Below the pieces are notes generated by a model. That model was not told the DNA's origin. It did not search any database and was given only the letters and a program-made list of their open reading frames with translations. Shown one piece after another: positions 22,356 through 33,302 of a DNA stretch of 64,000 bases. Made by a program: the position numbers and the translations under genes. The stretch comes from Diaporthe sp. PMI_573. Taxonomy: Eukaryota; Ascomycota; Sordariomycetes; Diaporthales; Diaporthaceae. How positions within the stretch are numbered: position 1 is the stretch's first letter; each line of letters starts with the position of its first letter. The stretch covers positions 186,001 through 250,000 of the forward strand of contig JAJTUP010000007.1 in the NCBI GenBank assembly GCA_021399435.1. The letters run 5' to 3'.

Positions 22356-25019
22356 ATGGCAGAGGCCTTTGCCGCCATTGGCTTAGCGAGCAGCATCATA
22401 GCATTTGTTGATTTCGCTCAGAAGGTCGTGTCCCGGCTGAACGAGTTCAGTGACAACCTCAAGGACGGCAACAATGCCCTCATACAGGTCCAGACGCAGT
22501 TACCAGTCATCATCGACGGGCTAAGGAGAATCAAGGACCGGGCGGACTCTGGAAAGCTTGACGAAAGAGCCAAGGCTGCTATTGAGCCCATTGTCCAGGC
22601 GTGTCACGGACAGGTGAAGCTGCTGAGTGACATCTTGGATAGTGTACTCCCTGCCTCAGACGCCTCCAAATGGGAGCGCAGGAAGAAGGCTATCCAAAGC
22701 TTGGCGACTGATGGTAAGGTGAAGAAAGCCTCGGAGATACTGAGCCAACATCTCCAAACCTTGACATTCTATCATTCTATCGGAAATACTCGGCCCGAGT
22801 CGGCGGTGAAGAAAGCCTTCTGGCTTGTTCCATTCGATCGGAATCCAAATTTTGTGGGCCGAGACTCTCTTTTCAGTCAGATTGATCAGGCTTTCAAGGT
22901 GTCTGAGGGGAGTCAGCCAAAGGTGGCCCTTTATGGATTGGGAGGCATCGGGTGAGTTCCATCTTCTGAGGAACAAATGAACATACAAGGAAAGCTTTCC
23001 GCTAATATATCCATGGTGCCCAGGAAGTCACAAATAGCGCTCGAGTATTGCTTCCGGAAACGCCATAAACAGCCAAGCAACGCTGTATTCTGGGTGAACG
23101 CAGCCACAGTAGCACGCTTCGAGGAATCATTCCAGCGCATGGCAAAGGAATTCGGCCTCAGCGATTGCGAAGATGCTCAGCAAGACAGTCTCATGTCTGT
23201 CAAAAACTGGCTAGAGACCGAAATCGTTGACCCCTGGGTCATGATCATCGACAACGTGGACGACGAAATGGCTTTCTTCCGTGATAAGTGTCACAACGAC
23301 AAAGCCCCTTCCCAACTTCTTCCACGCTGCTCACACGGGCAGCTATTCTTCACGTCAAGAACACGAGATGTGGCCTTCGACCTGGCCAGTCCGGCGACTC
23401 CGATCTCGGTGGACTTGTTGATGACAGAAGAAGGCCTGGATCTGCTGCGGAAAAGACTAGGACCAGATCCGCCGGAGGCTAGTCTCATCGAACTTCTCTC
23501 AGAGCTTGGCCACATCCCACTTGCCATAACACAGGCCATATCCTTCATCATGAAAAGAAGACAGTCGGTGGAGCAGTATCTGGAACTATATCGCAGAGAT
23601 GAAAATTCGAGGAGCCGCCTTCTCAGCCACGAGTTCCTCGACCATGGCAGACAGGAACAAACGATGGAATCAGTCGCAAGGACCTGGCAGATTTCCTTCG
23701 AGTGGATCCAGAAAAGCCACCCCAAAGCTGCTGAAATTTTATGCTTCATGGGGTTTTATCAGCACCACGGTGTCCCTGAACGACTTCTGCGGAGCGACGA
23801 TGTAGATGCTTTTGAGTTTGAAGAGAGCATTGCAGTGTTGCAGGCATTCTCATTGTTGGATGTGAATAAGGCGGGGAATAGCTATAGCACGCACAGGCTC
23901 ATACAGGTGACCACGAAATTGTGGCTCGAGCAAAACGGACCGGCGCAGCTCGAGAAGTGGGCGCTCCGGGTGCTGGATCAGGTGACAATGTGGTTCCCGG
24001 CTCTGCCTGATACTTGGGATGATAAGTATTTGGAGAGCTGCCAGAGCCTGCTTCCCCACGCTGACCTCCTTCTCGAACAAAGCTTCAACATTTCCAAGAA
24101 GGGGTCCGATCTGGCAAAAGCCGAATTGCTGCTCCGCACCGGACGTTACATTGATCGGGTAGGAGATAACCTGGGAGACGTGCAGAGACGCTATAAGAGG
24201 TCTCTTGAGATCAGACAGAGCTACTTAGGATCGGAACACCCCGACACTTGGTTGAGTATGAGGTTTTACTTTGCATCACTCACTCATAGTGCAGCCGTCT
24301 ATCCGCCTGAGATTGGTAGCCAGGGAGTGGCTGATATGGGACACGCACTTCTCAACCACTACCGCGAAGTATTCGGCTCTCACCAACCATATACCATCCA
24401 GGCTCTGAGTCACTTGGCGCGATTCCTTGCCAAGCAGGGGGAGTTGGAGGATTCCGAGGCTATGCAAAGGGAGGCTGTGAGGCTTAGTAAGGAGGTGAAC
24501 GGGAGTACCAGTATCGACACCGTCACCTATATGGGCAGTCTAGCTCATGTGCTTACCCTTATGAAGAGGTTCGATGAAGCATTGCAAGTTTCGATGGAGT
24601 CCATGAGAATCAGAACCAAAATCCATGGGCCGGAACATCGGACAGTTTTGATCGCAAAGTCGAACTTGGCAGTATACTTGGCGAACGTGGGAAGATGTGA
24701 TGAAGCTATTACACTGGGTAAAGAAGTTTTGATGCTGAATGAGAAGGTGCTCGGGGGAGATCATCCACAAACGCTGAAAAAGGCGAGAAACCTTGCTGGT
24801 TTCCTCCGCCACCAGGGGCGGTATGAGGAGGCACTCGATGTCCTGGGTTACGTTCTAAGTACTATCCAAGTGAGCCGGAAAGTCTTTACGGGCGACCCAA
24901 CGGTGCAGAAGATCACTGAGCTGAAGTTGAAGATTGAGCACGACCTGGCTGCGAGCCAGCTGGAGAAGATCCATGTTGGCTCAAATACCAGCGAACGTTC
25001 TCCAGCGACGGAGGAGTAA
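22356..25019 (+). CDS. STAND/NLR-type protein: SesA-like, NB-ARC, TPR
   Basis: Two exons, 22356-22951 and 23024-25019, give about 863 aa. The intron splits the P-loop codon. The N-terminal 140 residues (MAEAFAAIGLASSIIAFVDF, then VQACHGQVKLLSDILDSVLP) match the SesA-type domain found at the front of fungal NLR-like proteins. The NB-ARC region carries Walker A GLGGIGKS (194-201), Walker B VMIIDNVDD (Asp about 275), FFTSRTRD (sensor-like) and a GHIPLAITQA motif resembling GLPL. Residues from about 580 to 825 form kinesin-light-chain-type tetratricopeptide repeats, each with the EHPDT/EHRTV/DHPQT turn. Such proteins act in fungal non-self recognition and programmed cell death: ligand sensing by repeats, NTP-driven oligomerisation, signalling by the N-terminal domain. 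The key nucleotide-binding residues look intact. The ligand and any partner are unknown. Confidence 0.92.
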
Positions 25020-25392
25020 TTAAATCAGGGAAATTAAGGTGTCCATTCACGACATACTGGTAACACGAAATAAGGGATACGCTTTTGTGTCACAGCTGAT
25101 GAAGGAAAAACTGACGACAGGAACGCTTGCATCTGCCGCGCCAGTTGGTTCCCCCAAATCAGCAATAAAGAGGTCATGGGTGGCCGCATGAACAGGAACT
25201 CAGATGTTATAACTAGCAGCCACGGCATCTAACAGAACACTGATTTGCAGAAGTAGATTGGAAAGTCACTGTTTAAAGCGTTGCATAGAGAATCTCACTG
25301 TTATCGTCTATAAGACACATCGTTCTTGGTCCTTATAGGACACTCATTGCCGTTCCAGCTTAGTAGAGGAACTCAAAGAATACAAATAGTCC
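25020..25392. other. Intergenic region
   Basis: This short spacer holds the 3' flank of the STAND gene and the upstream region of the acidic pseudogene. It contains an AT-rich stretch. Nothing else was recognised. Confidence 0.4.
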
Positions 25393-25763
25393 ATGGTACG
25401 GGAGTACAACAGGGACCCCAGGGAGTACGCCCGGTCGCTCGTCATGTGGGAGCGCTGTGTGCGCACGGGTGTCTTGGTGCGTTTGAGGGGCTGCAGTACC
25501 CGAGGCCGTATCTCAAGAAGTACTGGAATCGCATGTTCCCGGGGGGTGGGGATGAGCGCAGCCTGCTCGAGGTTACCGAGGAGCTGGAGGACAGTGACGA
25601 TGACAACATGGCGAACTTGACCAGGGAGGAGCTAGACGATATGTTAAGACAGTCGCGGGTCGAGGCTCGCCAGTTTGATATGAACCAGCAAGAACTCGAA
25701 GCGGAGGCTGAGGCAGAAGCTGAGGCGGAGGCGGAGGCGGAGGCGGAGGCACATGAACACTGA
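25393..25763 (+). pseudogene. Frameshifted small acidic protein gene
   Basis: Two overlapping frames each look coding over different halves. From the ATG at 25393 the first frame reads MVREYNRDPREYARSLVMWE and on to about 25485. The second frame then continues from about 25480 with FEGLQYPRPYLKKYWNRMF, a DSDDDNMANLTREELDDML acidic region and an (EA)n tail, ending at 25763. The two halves would join smoothly if one base were restored near gtgcgtttgagg (25478-25490). No GT..AG pair of workable size fits there. It is therefore either a one-base deletion (pseudogene) or an assembly error. I do not recognise the family. The Glu/Ala tail comes from a GAGGCN hexamer expansion. Confidence 0.5.
25684..25752 (+). 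repeat. GAGGCN hexamer repeat encoding Glu-Ala
   Basis: About ten tandem hexamers of the form GAGGCN/GAAGCN encode an uninterrupted Glu-Ala run at the C-terminus of the frameshifted acidic gene. The last four units are identical (gaggcg), which suggests recent slippage. Confidence 0.8.
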
Positions 25764-25856
25764 TCGATTATTCTATCCAAGTCAAGATCGTAGCGGATTT
25801 CCATAGGGATTATAGCGGGTATAGAGAGAAATCTAGCAGCCACAAGTATACCAGCT

Positions 25857-26639
25857 CTAATCCAGCTTCCCCCGTCTCTTCTCCACAAACAGCTTCGCAA
25901 TGCCTCCAAACACCGTGACAAACTAGGTGCCATTCTCAGTCAGTACAAACACATAGACACGGAAAGAGGGCAAAGAAGCTCACCGCAACGTCAAAAAACT
26001 TAAAGTAAAGCCCCATCGCCGGATACGCATCCCAATCGTAGAATACTCGCATCGTATGCCAAAACCCAGACGGCCAGCTCTGAGAAAGCAAGTCGGCGAA
26101 GAACCTAACACGCAGCAAAGCTACGCATCAGCAAAAATCCAGCTCAATACAGCGCGTAGCTCAGCTAACACGGGCACAAGAGAAGGAGAAGAGAAAAAAA
26201 GGAGAGAAATGCTCACAGATGCTTATACTCCCCAGCCGGATCAGCGCTCTCCCGCACAACAACCCTCTCCCCAGGAAACCCCTTGATCGAATGCACCGCG
26301 CCCGCGGGGATGTGTGCCTTCTCCCCAGCGACGACAACACTCGTGACGCCGTCGATGGTGACCTGGATGCGGCCCTCGCGCACGTCCATGACCTCGGAGT
26401 GGCTACTGTGCCAGTGGGGCGGGACCTCGAAGACGTCGTCCCCCGGGCGGCCCTCGACGATGCCCTCGGACGTCCACCGGGTGAGGGAGTCCTCTGGTTG
26501 CGATGGGTCGAAGATTAGGTTTAGGGTTATGCCCTGTGTGGTTGTTAGGATAGGTTTTTCTCTTTGAAGGCGCGCTGGGTGGGTTGTCGGGACTTACCTT
26601 GCCCATGCTGAGCGATTTGACGACTTTTGTTTCACTCAT
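25857..26639 (-). CDS. Cupin-domain protein with hydrophobic C-terminal tail
   Basis: Four exons, 26639-26598, 26533-26217, 26104-25984 and 25922-25857, join in phase to give about 181 aa. The cupin core has motif 1 PPHWHSSHSEVMDVREGRI (His54, His56, Glu61) and motif 2 HIPAGAVHSIKGF (His95), so all four metal-binding residues are present. The C-terminal 55 residues, coded by exons 3 and 4, are aromatic and hydrophobic (FWHTMRVFYDWDAYPAMG, then FKFFDVAFVTVFGGIAKLF) and end in EKRRGKLD; they could bind or span a membrane. There is no signal peptide. The function is not assigned: small fungal cupins include metal-dependent oxygenases, isomerases and polyketide-cyclase helpers. Splicing was inferred by eye and all donor/acceptor pairs are canonical. 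Confidence 0.8.
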
Positions 26640-27189
26640 TGTGGCGGTCATCCTTCCTGCAGTGCGGCGACTTGGTAGAAAGCTTGGTCGTTTGTGTTGG
26701 TAAGGACAGATTCGGGGCGCTTGCACCTCTGAAATACAAAACCCCAGATTAGGTGCGACGTGACGTGTTGATATAAGGCTGTTGGATCGTGAAACTCAGC
26801 TTTCCCACACCATAAGCTCTGCAGGAGCTCGACACATGGCTAATTCTTCAATAGTCAAAGCGGCTGCGCGCGCTAGAATCCAGCAGGATCCGCTGGCCCC
26901 AGCATAATGCAGGTGTTGGTCGGCCCCCACAATCTAGCGCTGACCGCTGCTGGGAAACGAGCAATTAGTGTACAATAGCAGGAGGATTCCGCTTGAATTT
27001 AGCAAAGTTCAACGTGTGGCGACCGAGTCATGGCTTGCCAGATGTCGTCGCGCCGGTCCATTGAGACACAAAAACAGGCCGGGGCTGTCCAATGCTACCG
27101 AGAGCGCCCCGGCCCGGTCGGATGGTCGGCCCCTCCGAGATTTGCAGAGTCATAATACATTCAATTCGTGCTATATATCCAAACCAGAT
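26640..27189. other. Upstream region of the cupin gene
   Basis: This gap is the 5' flank of the cupin gene and the 3' flank of the aminopeptidase. No frame is supported. Confidence 0.45.
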
Positions 27190-28612
27190 CTACCTCCAGC
27201 TGTTATCCCAGCCGGCCTGCTCAACAGCAAACGCCATCGCCAGCTCAGTGAACCTCGCCATGTGGTCAAACGAGAAATGGCCCGTCTCATCGTCAACGTA
27301 GATCGTGTCGTTGGCCGTGTGCACATAAGGGTCAAACTCCCCAGGGAACCCGCCGGCGACAGGATTACCCTCCGAGGCAAAAGTGGCGGGGAAGCCCACC
27401 TTGGAGAAGCTCATGTAGTCGGAGCCGGCACCCGGCATCAGCTCGTAGACGCTGGTGGGGATGGACTTTATGTACTCGGTGCTGAGGTCGACGGCCCACT
27501 TGGTCAGGGGCCCGTCGGCGTCGGTCTTGATGAAGCCGATGCTCTCTGTCGCGTTGCGGCCGATGAAGGCGGTCATGTCGAATTCCATCATGGCCCCGAT
27601 GGTGGCGCCCTCTTTCTTCTTGTACGCCGCTATGGCCTGGCTGCCTAGTAATCCTCCCTCTTCGGCCGCGTACCAGTGGAACTCGACCGGCCCTTCTTTC
27701 GGTATGAATCCGCTTGTCGCCAGGATCCGGAACGCCTCGAGGATACTGACCGTGCCCGACCCATCGTCGTCGGCCCCCGGGGCTGGCAGCAGCGGGAACA
27801 GGTAGTTGGCCGAGTCCTGGTGGGCGCCGATGATGGTGAGGGGCTTGGAGTGGTCCCGGACCTTGGGCTCGAAGCGGGCGATGATGGACGACTGCGGGAA
27901 CGGGTGCGTGAAGAACTCGAGGCTGATGTGGGTGTGGAAGGGCGATTTGGTGATGATCTCGGCGATGTGGTCGTGCAGCCACTGGGAGGACTCCTCGCCG
28001 GTCTCGCCGCCAAAGTAGCGGTTGTAGTAGCTCGACAGGTGCTTGAGGACGTCGTGCATGCGGGAGGTCGAGACCTTGGAGAAGAGTGGCTTGACGAGGC
28101 TCTGGTGGGTCAACTTGGGGAGGTCTGGGTGGACAGACAACATGTCAGCATCACGACAACTCTACCATTAGAATGCCACAATCACAAGGAGTACACGTAC
28201 TGGCTTTCCCAGACCATGCGCCGACGCCATCAGCATACAGCTCCTGGTGGTCCGTAATGTCCATGAACTTCTTCTTATCCCGCCGCAGCCGCATCTTGTC
28301 GCCCTCCGTCAGCCACCTCGGATTGGCCTCGTCGAGCACATGGATCAGCCTGGACGTGGCGAGGTGTCCCGCCAGCCCGGGCCGGAGAGAGAGCAGGGCG
28401 TCGACGGGGTCGGGGTTCGCTGCCAGGGCCGCGAGGATGGTATCTTCGGCGACATGGTCTGGCCAGCCATATGCGGAGAATGGGTCAGGTTCATTGATGT
28501 TCTCTTCTGGCGCGAGCACGTGTTGTTCCGATCCGTCGTGGAGAGAAGCTACGACCTGTTCAGAGCAGGCCAGCAGCAGGAGCGTGAGCTGGGCTGGTAA
28601 TGAGGAGCGCAT
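27190..28612 (-). CDS. Secreted leucine aminopeptidase (peptidase M28, LAP1-like)
   Basis: Two exons, 28612-28201 and 28124-27190, separated by a 76-nt intron, give about 448 aa. The chosen start opens a signal peptide (MRSSLPAQLTLLLLACSEQVVA); an upstream in-frame Met at 28666 would not. The first exon encodes a propeptide and WSGKA-type linker. The second carries the complete M28 di-zinc site: TIIGAHQDSAN (His about 239), PGADDDGSG (Asp about 257), YAAEEGGLLGS (Glu292 general base, Glu293), MEFDMTAF (Asp about 320) and PYVHTANDT (His about 406). It removes N-terminal residues, preferably Leu, from peptides outside the cell. Its length matches fungal LAP1 preproteins. Confidence 0.93.
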
Positions 28613-29116
28613 GCTGGCAGCTTGTGGTTTTGCTGGTGTGCGGACGATGAGACGGGCAGCATGCAAGATACTGTTGGCAGCAAGCAGTCTGTTATTGTAG
28701 CTTGAGCTTTAGGGGGACCGACCCTGGATGATGCAATCCTGGTGGAACGCTACCCCTGCATCTAGGCGTGATTGACCCCCGTCTCCAGGGGTCCAGCCTG
28801 TCAACCCCCGCCCGATAACAGATGAGCTTGCCATTAGGCCCGTCGAGCTCGAGCTGTTTCACTACGGGGTATATATATTAGCGAGTCTGTAGAGCGAAGC
28901 AACCGATGCTCGGGTGGTAACCATGTAAGGATAGCGAATATTTTGACATGAAACTACATCCGGGCTCGACTGTCCCGAACTACTGCCGGCTCATCAAGTT
29001 GCACACTTAAAAGTAATACATGTCAGATACGTTTATTTCTATTTCTTCTTGTTCTCCTATGTACATGCCTTGATATATATACTCATGGGCGGCCAAGTCG
29101 CCAGCCGGAACACCCT
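28613..29116. other. Upstream region of the aminopeptidase gene
   Basis: This spacer contains the aminopeptidase 5' flank with a TATA-like run (gtatatatatta, about 28870) and the 3' end of the rhodopsin-type gene. No gene is seen. Confidence 0.45.
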
Positions 29117-30726
29117 TCAGACAGGATTACCCTGAGCCCAGTAAAAACGACCATCGGCGCCCTGGACCAAATAAACAGGTTGCCCGTTCGGGCCTCCGGC
29201 GTCGCCGCCACCAAACTGTGGGACTTGGCCATAATACTGCTGGCCCGAGATCCTGGACGTGTCCCAGATGTACTGAACCTGCGCGGGGTACTGAACCTGC
29301 GCGGGGTACTCGACGTCGACGCGGGTGTCGACGCGGATGTGGTGCGGGTCCGAATACGGGTCCGGGGCGGGTGGTGGGAAGGGCCCCGGCCCGGCATACC
29401 CCACCGGCGCCGCCACCATGGGCAGGGCCGCCTCGGCGCTCCCTGGTGGCGCTCCCTCCTCCCCCTGCCCCTGCCCCTCCTTGGACCGCCCGCCCGAGAA
29501 CCGGGACCGTGACAAGCCCCGGCCGCGCCTGTATGTCTGCCACCAGCTGCGCACCTTGCCCGAGGCCCTGAGGTTTGAGAATTTGGACAGGCGGAGGAAA
29601 CCCGTCCCGCGGATGATGAGGTGCCAGCAGACCGGGAGGCTGGCGCAGAGTATCCCTATCGAGGCTGTGTGTTTTTCAATTGCGTCAGCGCTGGGTTTTT
29701 CACACCCCCGAATAATTCTGGCCGACTGGGGTTCCATACCGTGAACCGAGGCCCAGACTTCGGTCTTGTCCCAGTGAGGGCTCCGGGCGCCTGGGTGGGC
29801 ATTCCACCCTTCGACTGCCTTGATGATACCTGTGATAATAACGCTGGAAAAAAGAAAGGAAAAACCCAACGGTCAGTCAAAATGCTATGGGGGTGCTTGG
29901 AGACTTTTGACCGGGTGTGAGACTCACAGCCCTCCCAGCAAGAAAATAGAAGCCACGCCGACCTTCTTCTGAAGCGAAAGCTGGAGCTTCATGATATGCC
30001 CCACGGGCAGGGCGAGGATGCAGATGTCGATGACCTCCTCGACGACGCCCATGACCAGCCAAAAGATATTATAGTTGATGCAATATGGCGCCGGGCTCAG
30101 GCTGTTGAGCCAGCTCCAGTAGATGGGCCAACAATTAAAAATGGTGCCGATGGTGCTCGTGGCCCAGAAGGCGGCGACGGCGGCGTGGAGGACCCACACC
30201 TGGACGCGGAAGAGGGCGCTGACCGAGAAGATGCGCGTGTACATCAGCAGCAGGGAGGCCTTGGCTGCGCCGACGACTGTGAAGTACAGCACGTCGGCTA
30301 TGAAGGCCAGCTTGAGGTTTAGCTGGTTGGCCGGCGTGTAGTGGTAGTCCGGGTCGTTGGCGGACAGCAGCCACGCGGCGTCCGGGTCGACGAGGGAGGC
30401 TGCGGCACGTGTCGGTGTCAACGGATCCTTCACAATGTATGTATAATCGGTTCTGGGGCCTGGATTGGGGAGAATATTTTATGATGGGTTGGGTGGAAGG
30501 GGGGGGCGGCATATTTACCTGCCAGGATGAGGACGCCCGCCGCCACGGCGGACAGCACGGCGACTAGTGCGAGCCAGTCGTCCCACCACAGGCCGGACCT
30601 CTTCTGGAAGCGGGCGTAGAAGCGGGCAATGGTGGCTACCACGGCGAGGACGATGGCGACGGCGCCAACTATCGTGGTCGTCGTCGCCTGGTCGGCCGCG
30701 GAGGCCTTCTCGCTCTCAGTCTCCAT
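29117..30726 (-). CDS. Fungal rhodopsin-domain (PTH11-type) seven-helix membrane protein
   Basis: Four exons, 30726-30519, 30459-29928, 29843-29740 and 29664-29117, give about 463 aa. The chain shows seven hydrophobic segments and the family landmarks: WWDDWLALVAVLSAV after helix 1, YFTVVGAAKASLLLMYTRIF in the centre, a conserved Cys-Trp (TIFNCWPIYW) and a final helix SIGILCASLPV. This is the fungal-specific rhodopsin/SAT4-like domain also found in PTH11-type receptors. No N-terminal CFEM domain is present. The cytoplasmic tail is Pro/Gly/Gln-rich with a duplicated YPAQVQ unit from an 18-bp tandem repeat. The gene is divergent from the SDR gene at 31597. A role as plasma-membrane sensor is plausible but unproven. 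Confidence 0.88.
29273..29314. repeat. 18-bp tandem repeat inside the rhodopsin-type gene
   Basis: The unit gtactgaacctgcgcggg is repeated about two and a third times. On the coding (minus) strand it gives the peptide YPAQVQ repeated in the cytoplasmic tail. The length is a multiple of three, so copy-number change would keep the frame. Confidence 0.7.
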
Positions 30727-31596
30727 GGGGGAGACTCACTCAGACAGGCTGGGTACTTGCCTGCCCAAGTATTTCGTACCCAAGTATTCCGGGCCCGAGG
30801 ACTTGAGGGTAAAATGTTGGTGGGGGGAGGGGGTGAAGAGGGGGGAGGGGAGGGAAGGGGTAACATCTCGAAGGAGACTGTCTGTCTACCAACAGCATAT
30901 ATCTATGCAATCCTGCTTCCTTCGTGCAGGCTCGCTAAGAATTCATGGAAAATCAACTGAGTTAGTTGCCTAGACTTCATGATGCCTATATTTAGTACCC
31001 CTGTTGCTGTATGCTTTTTGGACCAACGGCCATCTGCCTCTCTGTACTCTGTACTACCCGGCGCAGTAAGAACGTGGGCCGTGTCGGTTGTGAACACTGT
31101 CTCAAGTAACCAATAATAACCGGCCAGAATCCCGCAGAGTAGCATTGCAACCCGAATGAGGGTCGATCCAGCCTGCCAGGTTCGCCCAGAGTAGCTTGGT
31201 CCGCGCCGGGAAAAGCTTGGTGCTTACTGGGTCTTGCGAGGGAAGCTTGCATTGGCTTGGCCTGGTGGAGTGTGGTTGCACGTCTTGAAAACAGCGGGCC
31301 GAGATATCCACTCAACGGGGCAGGGGTCTGCATCCTCTTGTCTCTCACTCGCCTCGTTGTGTGATGGAACTGGTGGGACCATTATTATGTACCTACGTAC
31401 CATACGCAGTCAGGCCACTACATGCCGACAGCTCCCGCCCCCACACACGCACCCCCACTTCTCCCATCCTTCCTACGAGGCTACGACGACGTGATGAATT
31501 GATGAGTTCCAAACATGTGTTGATGATCCTTCAAACAGCTTGGCTCAACATCGTCAGATATCTTCATCATACTACACGCCGAGGCCGACAACGACC
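30727..31596. promoter_or_regulatory. Divergent promoter with a strong G/C-skewed tract
   Basis: The start codons of the rhodopsin-type gene (minus) and the SDR gene (plus) face away from each other across 870 bases. On the plus strand 30818-30860 is almost pure G/A with many runs of three or more G; read on the minus strand it is a pyrimidine tract about 95-135 bases ahead of the rhodopsin start, a usual feature of fungal core promoters. Confidence 0.55.
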
Positions 31597-32836
31597 ATGT
31601 CGTTCCTCTTCTCAGCCAACGCGTTTCCCGTAAAGGGTAGAGTAAGTAGCAAAGATGAGATGGGAAACAATTCATTCTTCCACTCACTCACTCGTCTTTT
31701 CTCTCCAAAATCTCACATTCGATGCTCCAGCTGACAAGGAACAACAGACCATCCTCATCACGGGGGCATCCCGCGGCACGGGCCTCGAGGCAGGCCGCCA
31801 GCTGGCCGAGAAGGGCGCCAGCGTGGTCATCGTCGCCCGCGACGAGCAGAGGCTGCGCGACGGCGTCGAGTACATGCGCGCCGGCGCCGCCTCCAGCGAC
31901 ACCCAGCGCTTTCACCACATCAGCGCCGACCTCACGAGCCCCACCGAGGCCGCCCGCGTCGTCGCCGAGGTCACCGCCTGGAACCATGGGGTCCCGCCTG
32001 ACGTCGTCTGGTGCACCGCGGGCGTGTCGCACCCCTCGCTCTTTGTCGACACGGACCTTTCCAAGTTCCGCGACATGATGGATGGGAACTACTTCTCCAG
32101 CGTGTACATGGCTCACGCCATCCTGCGGGCGTGGCTGCGGCCGGAGACGGGAGCTGTGGACGAGTACCACGACGACGAGGAGGAGGAAGAAGGGCACAAG
32201 AAGGGGGAGGGAGAAGGCCAAGATGAGGCAGGCGAGACACCACCGTCGTCTTCCTCTCCTTCTCCTTCTCCTATTCGACCTGCGGCTACAACAACCGCCC
32301 GCAGCCCTGCGCCCAGACACCTCATCTTCACAGCCTCCTTCCTCGCCTTCTACCCTGTCGCCGGCTACGCCCCATACAACCCAAGCAAGGCCGCCCTCCG
32401 CTCCATGTCAGACACGCTCTCGCAGGAGATGAACCTCTACGCCGCCGCACACCCAGATCAGCCCCCGGTGAGGGTGCACACCGTCTTCCCGGCCACCATC
32501 CTCACCGAGTCGTACGAGGCCGAGAACAAGATCAAGTCCGACCTGACCAAGATGCTCGAGGACGCCGACGGCGGGCAGACGCCCGCCGAGGTGGCCCGGG
32601 GCGCCATCTCCGGGCTCGAGGCCGGCCAGGAGATCATCACCACCGACATCCTGACCCGGTTCGTCTCGTGCGGCATGCTGGGCACCAGCGTCAGGGGTGG
32701 GTTCTGGAGGGGCCTTGCTGACTACCTCATGGGCTGCGTGGGGCTGTTTGCGCTGGTTATTGTGAGGTGGACCATGGACCGTCAGGTCCGCCAGTGGGGT
32801 CAGCGTTATGGGGACTCGGGCAACAAGACCGACTAA
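31597..32836 (+). CDS. Short-chain dehydrogenase, 3-ketodihydrosphingosine reductase-like
   Basis: A first exon 31597-31641 (MSFLFSANAFPVKGR) and a second exon 31739-32836, joined in phase 0, give about 380 aa. The Rossmann motif TGASRGTG lies at 23-30. VVIVARDEQRL closes the second strand. The catalytic Ser is in FTASFLAFYP, and Tyr228/Lys232 are in YNPSKAALRSM. The C-terminus has a hydrophobic segment (YLMGCVGLFALVIVRW) as in the ER-bound TSC10/KDSR family, which reduces 3-ketodihydrosphingosine with NADPH in sphingolipid synthesis. An unusual acidic then Ser/Pro-rich insert (DDEEEEEGHKKGEGEGQDE, then SSSSPSPSPIRP) sits between the NNAG-like region and the catalytic Ser, roughly residues 150-210. 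The acceptor is chosen to give phase 0. A related membrane SDR of different substrate is possible. Confidence 0.85.
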
Positions 32837-32992
32837 GGCGCCTTGTCCCCCGGTGAGGAGAGTGTGGTTAGGTGATATATCCTGTAGGCTTTTCTGTAAT
32901 AATAATACTTTGGACAGATTGCAAGACACGACAGCGAAAGACTCTCATATTTGGGCCACCGCCCTTACTCCTGGTTCCTTTCAATCCTCAAA

Positions 32993-33302
32993 ATGGTTGG
33001 ATGGGTATACTCCTCCGACCAGCTTTGGGATACTTGCAAGAGCCGGAAGTCCAGGCAGCCCCCTCTGACGTTAGGAGCCAGGCGCACCAAATTGATCGAG
33101 GCTCACACGAAGCGGTCTGGAGTCGAGGACTGGCCTTTTCTTTTCCGACTTTGTGAGAGCATTGAAAACCATGCAGGGGCTTCTCGTGAGCTTCGAGGAT
33201 AATGCGAAGTTTCTTCAGAACCTCTTCCAGTTGAGAGAGATGGACGTTTCGGGAACCATCGTTGTCGGTCCAAACGAGCCGGACAACGGCATTGCAACCT
33301 AA
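32993..33302 (+). pseudogene. Short decayed coding remnant with frame change
   Basis: Two overlapping frames look coding in turn. The first runs from the ATG at 32993 and reads MVGWVYSSDQLWDTCKSRK and later FLFRLCESIENHAG. The second, open from 33171 to the stop at 33302, reads LLVSFEDNAKFLQNLFQL and VSGTIVVGPNEPDNG. They meet near 33175-33190 and would form one continuous protein of about 100 aa if the frame were shared. No intron of workable size joins them. I do not recognise the family. It may be a degenerate gene end, a sequencing frameshift, or chance. Confidence 0.3.

Noticed and set aside
27365..28257. About 200-codon frames on both strands
   Set aside because: They shadow the M28 aminopeptidase, whose zinc ligands are all intact in the chosen frame.
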